Source: Bolinopsis microptera (Eukaryota; Ctenophora; Tentaculata; Lobata; Bolinopsidae). From it: a stretch of DNA of 64,000 nucleotides. Location: NCBI RefSeq assembly GCF_026151205.1, contig NC_087077.1, positions 8,795,983 through 8,859,982 on the forward strand, written 5' to 3'. Shown here in pieces: positions 58,595 through 64,000 of the stretch. The position numbers and the translations under genes were made by a program. The number at the start of each line of letters is the position of its first letter. Positions within the stretch are counted from its first letter, which is position 1. Under the pieces are notes generated by a model, which had not been told where the DNA came from, ran no database searches, and saw only the letters and a program-made list of their open reading frames with translations.

Positions 58595-58596
58595 TG
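58575..58596 (+). promoter_or_regulatory. Shared acceptor and TAATG stop/start overlap of CENPX and downstream gene
   Basis: The acceptor TTTCAG (AG 58575-58576) opens an exon holding the last five CENPX codons, TAA at 58592-58594, and ATG at 58594-58596 in another frame. The A is shared. Either a bicistronic mRNA with termination-reinitiation, or trans-splicing at this acceptor, could give the second protein. Confidence 0.7.
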
Positions 58597-61500
58597 ACAC
58601 TATCAGTAATGGATGATCTAGACTTCAACACGCGATATGACTGTCCTAAATGTGAGAAACTTGAGACTGATCTCAAAACTTCTAAATCAGAGGTAATGTT
58701 CTAGAATAATGTATCGATTATAATATCATATTAAATTATAAAAACTGTAGATTGTCTTTTTTATAAATTACAATTGTTCAAAATGAAATGTTAATAAGAA
58801 AATTACTGTTGATAAGATTAATTAATTAATAAGTCTATTAATCTTACAATATTATGATCTAAAATCCCAGGTTGCTGATTTGCGAAACTTGGTAACAGTA
58901 ATGAGAACTCAGACTGCTAAAACTACAACACTGCTCCACAAATTTGATACGACTAAGAAAACGTTGCTGTTACAGAAGCAGAAAATAGAAGCAGTGAGTT
59001 GTTACTTATTATATCAGCAATACAATTTATAATAACAATTTAGTGGATGCTTTAACTAAAAGATTTAATAAAACTTCACAATGATATCTTATACATAATA
59101 TTATTAAATTTACTGCTTATGATGTTTATTGATAATGGGCTGAGATGGTGATTGGAAATTCACCTACTCAAATTTCAGTTAGAGAAACATAACGGGATAC
59201 TAAAAGCTGAAGCGAAGACAGTAAACGAGCAACTAAAGAAACAGCTCGACTCCACAGAAGATTCCAACTACCTCAAAAGTTCAGACGAAAACGAGGAACT
59301 TCGAAACAACATGCAATCTCAGCAGGCTGTTATCGAGCAGTACAAAGCACAGTTCTCTAGAATGGAGAAGGAAATAGAGGTGTACAAAAAGAGGAAGACC
59401 GAGGCTGAGAGGGCGTGCAGTTTATTACAGGCTAAAGTGGCAAAGTTGAAAGATAGCTCCAAATCCGAGAAGAAGCAACCTGATAATTCAGAGGCTATTG
59501 CTAAGTTGAAGTCTGAGATCGGTGTCTTGAAAAGGGAGAATACCCGGTTGAAAGACAGTCGAGAGGAAACAGTAAACAGACTTGCTGATAAAAAGAACCA
59601 AGATATAACCAAGAAACTGACTGCCATGATGAATAAGCAAACCAGTTTAGATACTACCATAGAAAAAACTATCGAGCGAACTATACAGAGAAACTTAAAA
59701 GATATCCTGCTATCTCCAACGAAGGGAGGGAGCATGTACCGGACACCTGCTGCTCGGCCTCGCAGGAACACTAAGAGCACAGAGGGAGGTGTTACACCTA
59801 GCACGCCTACATCTGCCAAGAAACGAGGTAGACCTGTTGGGTGGAAGAAAAACAAACCTAAGCAGTCCAGTTCTGAAGAGGACAGTGAGCTAGAGTTGAA
59901 CCCCAGACCCAAGAAGAGCGTCAAGAGGCCAGTCAAACGGAAACTTAGCCATTCAGCTGAACCAAAGAAGAAAGCGAAACCCTTGGTTCAAGATAGTGGG
60001 CACTTGTCAAACAGCTCCTCGGATGATGATGTAGACTTGGTGGGATTCCTGGAGAATTCCTTAAATTTTCCAACTAGCGCTAGGAGCGAACCTGATGGGG
60101 TCTTGGTATGTGATGCTTTGCCTTCCACATCGAGTGAGTTCAATCTGTTTGACCAGCATTCTGCTGAAACAGATGGTATTCCTAAAGAATCTCCTAAACT
60201 TATGAATTCCCCCAAACCTATGAATTCCCCCAAACCTCAAAGAAAAGTGCCCACAGTACTCAATGTAAAGAGCATCTTCAGTTTAATGGTTTCTCCTGGA
60301 CAGCTTTCACCTTTGAAGACATATCAAGAAAGCAATAACCCTGCCGAGCTAATTGATATAAAAAATGAAGAGCAAGGTACCACTAATCCTCAACCAGCCG
60401 TTCCAATCTCCTTGGAAGAATTTTCTGTAGAAACTCCCTCCTCATCCTCTGGTCCCACACCCGCTGTTTCCAGTCCCAAGACTACTCCTAAGAAGGAAGA
60501 CCAAACCATCTTAGATCTGATTGGCTCCTCAAAATCTCCAGCTCGGACCGTTTCTCCTATTGTTACAGAGACTGCTTCGACAGACCCATGTTTTCAACCT
60601 ATTTCAATAAAAAACGAAATGACGAAGACGAAATCGGAGCCAAACGACCCCATCATTACCCTGAAGCCAATGTCTAGTAGAGAAGCTAGATCAGCTCCTA
60701 TAGTCTCGACTCTTGGAGACCTGTTGAGCCCGAGTAAGGTAGAGTCTGACTCCGCAGCAGCCAGTACACCAGATGTTGAGATTGTTAGTGTGGTTCAGGT
60801 GGAGAGGGAAGAGCCGTGTGTCTCGGCGTCTGATTCTCAAACTGAAGACGATTTACCAGAAGTTTCCACTGCTAAACCGGTAACGAAATCATCAAAGTTC
60901 AAACCAGTTCAGTTAGCAGCTCCATCAACCTCTCAAAACTCAGAAGATGAGCGAACGACTTTTCCAGCCAAGACTTCACGGCCTAGTTTCAAACCGGTAT
61001 CTTTTGTAGCTAAGTCTTCAAGACCTAGTTTTAAACCTGTAGCTTTTGCGACAACAGCTGTCCAAAAGCCCACCCAGCAAATTACTAGTGTTTCCTCTAG
61101 CAGCCCCAAGTCACGGTTTCCTCCTATTTCAATGTCGTTCTGTAAACCGAAAACAAGCTCCATTTTATTACCACCAACGGTTACAAAGGGTTACCAAACC
61201 CTTACGCAGCCTGATATTGTTCAGAAAGTAAACCTGCCTCCTATATCAATATCCTTCGTCAAACCGAAAGCAAGTCCCAGTTTATTACAACCTAAGGTTG
61301 TGGAGCCGGATATTGAACATGAAGCAGACTTACCTACAACCTCAGATACTGGAGTTCCAACAACCTCCTCAGTTCCTGATCTAACGACAAAGCAGGAAGA
61401 GGACTACAAACCCTCAGTGACAAATGGGCCAGTTTTATCTCCTGCAGTGCCCTCTCCTGGAATTGCCATTGAAGCTTCATCTACTTCCAATGAGAAAGAA

Positions 61501-64000
61501 ACTGAGTCTCATGAATCTGATCCACTCTCCGTTTTATGTAATAATGATGCCACCCCTCAAGTGGCTCTTGAACCTGAAACTTCTTCTGTAACTCCGAAGG
61601 TAAAATCGGAGAAATCACCCACCAGGAGACAATCAGAGGTCAATGTCACATTGTCTAGTGATAGCCTAGTAACCCCTACAACTCCCACAGAAGTGGTTGT
61701 CTCTGAAGATGTCATGGTATGTGCTTTTGAGATGGATATCAGTGGTGTAAGCAGCAGTCAGAGCGATGCTGATACTCAGTCAGACAGCGCTGCTGATGTT
61801 TCTCAATCTCCCAAACAAGTTGAGATCTATCATGAGCTACTGCCTACAACACGGTCAAGAAAGTCAGCTTCAAATAATGATGCTTTTGTTGCTCCAAGGC
61901 GGGCCAGGGAACGCAAGAGTATGTCTCAAGATCAGGATAAACAGCCTGAGGTGATCACTAAATCATTGAGAAGCAGGAAAGTCAGTGTTACTGAAGAGTC
62001 TGCAGAGGTTCCCAAGCGCCGGAGATCAGCAAGGACTTCAAGCGTTTCTGATGTTAGTGACAGTAGTAGATCACCTGCACCTAGAAGATCTAGGAGAATC
62101 CAGAACTCAACCAGTCCAGTCAAAGCACTAAAACCAAAGAAGAGTCCCATGAAGAAGGCACTTCCAGAAACATTGACTCCAGAGGAGATGATTGTTGATG
62201 AAGTTATCCTAGGTTCTGAAAACAGGAATATCATGATTCCTAGCGATCTTATGGAGCTCAAGAAGTCAATAGACCAAGCACAACTTCAAGAAACCGTTGT
62301 CAAAACTCTCGAACAATCTGTGGTCCCTGAAGTTGAAGAGCCCCAAAACATATCAAATGAAGTTCAGAGTATCGTGAAACCAGAACAAAATGACAGTTCT
62401 GATAATCTGGAACCTCTCAAAGTCCCTGCCATGGAACTGGCTGTGTTTGCTGAAAACACTCTTGAACCTGCTGCTGAAGACACTCATGGTCCTGCTGTTG
62501 AGTCCATTCCAGGACCTTCGCTCCCTCTGAAAACATCTAACACTGACCTGTCTCCTCTTGATTCACCTGTGGCATTGAAATATTCTGATGAAAATAATGG
62601 AGCTAAAGCTGTTGACACGGCAAATGATATCAAAGGTCAAGTCCAAGTGAATGCGGTTACCGTACAATCTGATACAGTGAAAACACTGACAAATTTGTCA
62701 GAGAAAAGGAAAGTTGCTAAATCTTTACCGTCACCTGCAGTGAAACGTATTCCTCCACCACCTTCGGGAGACTGGCATGCAGTAAAGTCTCTTGATCTAA
62801 ATCTCACTCCAGTGTCCAGAAAAGTTGAAGCGAACAATGTTGATGGTCATTTCAACATAACTGCATTATCTAATAAAGGAAAAGTCCAGAAATCTAACAG
62901 TGTAGAAAAGAAAAGAGAGAGAAGAAAGAAGAGAAAAGCTGCAAAGGCTGTCTCATCGCTTACAATAAAATCTGTGCCCCCACCTTTATGCAACTGGGAC
63001 TTAGTAAAATCTCTAGATCTAGATCTTACTCCAGTCTCCAGGACGGTACAACCCTTCAAAGAAGCACCAATCCCTGATTCTTCAGATATTTCAGATGAGG
63101 ACTTGATGATTGCTGATACAACTGTTATAAGTCAGGATGTTGAGGATGTTCAGAAGGTTGAGGTTGATATTACGGTTGATGAAGATGAAACCTCTACATC
63201 GGCAGTGCAAGTAGAGAAATCAGATGAAGCTCCAAAACTTATGACTGAGAAAGAAAAGACTGTTAAAGTTGTAGTTCCCCCCTCTTCTGAATGGTTTACT
63301 GCAAAGTCTCAAGATTTCACTTCAGTCGAAAAACTACCATCTTTCAACGCAGCAGCTGCAATAAGTGATCAGTCTGACTCAGAGCTACCTTCCAAAACTA
63401 CAGAATCTAGGAAGAGGAAAAAGACGAAAGGACCAGACCACTACATCTCCCTCGCTCAAATATTTGACATATTTATCCCCAAACCTGCTATCACACTTCT
63501 TGGTTTTAACAAAGACAACGACCATCTCGTCATGGATACAAGTGACTGTGAATCTCAGGTACCATCACCTGCCGCTTTTAGCAGTACTCAAAAACCCATC
63601 GAATCAGTTGATATGAATCTTCTGAGCAATCTAAGAACCATGGCAAAGAAAGGTGCAGAACCTGCGTTACCAGTAGATGATGAACCATTGTACCACCAGA
63701 CATATGAGGACTACACACATTTGGTACCCAACGGAACTACACAGCATCTGGTAGGAATGTTTAGAAGGAATCTCTGTACCAGTGCACCAGATGTACCGTA
63801 CATTGTGGAAACAATAGTGTATAATCATAAGAAAAAGGCACTGCAGAATATAGAAGAAAAGTTGATAATAGCTATCAGAAATGAGATCAGTATTCGAGAT
63901 ACCAGCCCGGCTAACGTCGAGATTCCTCCCATTGATGTTTTGGTGGAATTCTTCTTTGATTTGTTTTCTCAGTTGGTAAATAACGATTACTCATACTTTG
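58594..64000 (+). CDS. Long coiled-coil and disordered nuclear protein, possibly ICE1; continues past window
   Basis: Exons: 58594-58692, 58871-58993, 59179 to beyond 64000; in phase, at least 1,680 residues with no stop. The N terminus has a CxxC pair (YDCPKCEKLETDL, Cys17/Cys20) followed by about 170 residues of coiled coil. This resembles the N terminus of ICE1 of the little elongation complex, which promotes snRNA transcription. An AT-hook-like KKRGRPVGWKK (residues 288-298) and many basic patches suggest nuclear location. The middle is Ser/Pro/Thr-rich and disordered, with internal repeats: SRPSFKPV twice near 60985-61040, PPISMSFCKPK and PPISISFVKPK (61121, 61231), and a W-KSLDL motif three times (62749-63325). 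From about 63680 the sequence becomes folded-looking (HLVGMFRRNLCTSAPDVPYI and on). The ICE1 assignment rests on architecture and the CxxC-coil start and is uncertain. Confidence 0.6.

Noticed and set aside
59319-62261. Long minus-strand frames (e.g. 205 codons at 59319-59936)
   Set aside because: Antisense shadows of the + strand coiled-coil protein, whose frame is continuous and has good splice sites.

Overview
This window reads as nuclear DNA of an AT-rich animal genome, probably an invertebrate and possibly a non-bilaterian such as a cnidarian or sponge; the sequence does not settle the phylum. The reasons are spliceosomal GT-AG introns of about 100 bp to 14 kb, animal-type genes (MMAA, PEX5, CHIC1/2, WBP4, CENP-X, DNAJC16), a Penelope-like element with a GIY-YIG nuclease, a tRNA-derived SINE, LINE fragments and many small DNA transposons. 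No bacterial features, CRISPR arrays or rRNA genes were seen. Gene models were built by hand from splice sites, reading frame and family resemblance, without database searches.

Layout. From 1 to about 14.5 kb the DNA holds no convincing host gene. It carries a mariner-like MITE (2226-2900), a 2.0-kb TTAA-flanked element (3490-5522), an inverted 10-bp microsatellite (8039-8243), a LINE scrap, a 2-kb element filled with a 1.4-kb polypyrimidine tract (9075-11042), a nested pair of small DNA transposons (11248-13041) and a SINE (13664-14028). A minus-strand Penelope-like element (14480-17014) ends about 170 bp short of MMAA. From 17 kb on, all eight host genes lie on the + strand: MMAA (17187-18260), PEX5 (ten exons, 18617-24877), a CHIC1/2 gene (six exons, 26856-31786), a WBP4-like gene without WW domains (33357-35023), an unnamed proline-rich protein with a NERD-like nuclease fold and two apparent frame breaks (36710-41032), CENPX (43952-58594), intronless DNAJC16 (44773-46860) nested in CENPX intron 2, and a long disordered coiled-coil protein, possibly ICE1 (58594 to beyond the window).

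CENPX intron 2 is almost 14 kb. Besides DNAJC16 it holds a foldback element (47128-57409) whose arms are tandem ~177-bp repeats. One arm is split by a 7.2-kb element (49171-56327), which itself carries a hAT MITE, a decayed LINE with its own hAT MITE, and a palindrome within a ~179-bp tandem repeat.

Most notable: the CENPX stop codon overlaps the start codon of the next gene (TAATG at 58592-58596) in a shared exon, and seven of the eight host genes have an acceptor-like AG within 0 to 17 bases upstream of the ATG. Together with the uniform strand this suggests polycistronic transcription with spliced-leader trans-splicing, although ordinary 5'UTR introns could also explain it.

Functionally the genes are a mixed housekeeping set: cobalamin/methylmalonyl-CoA mutase support in mitochondria (MMAA), peroxisomal matrix import (PEX5), a palmitoylated membrane protein (CHIC), pre-mRNA splicing (WBP4), the Fanconi/kinetochore histone-fold protein CENP-X, and an ER co-chaperone (DNAJC16). 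They do not form an obvious single pathway.
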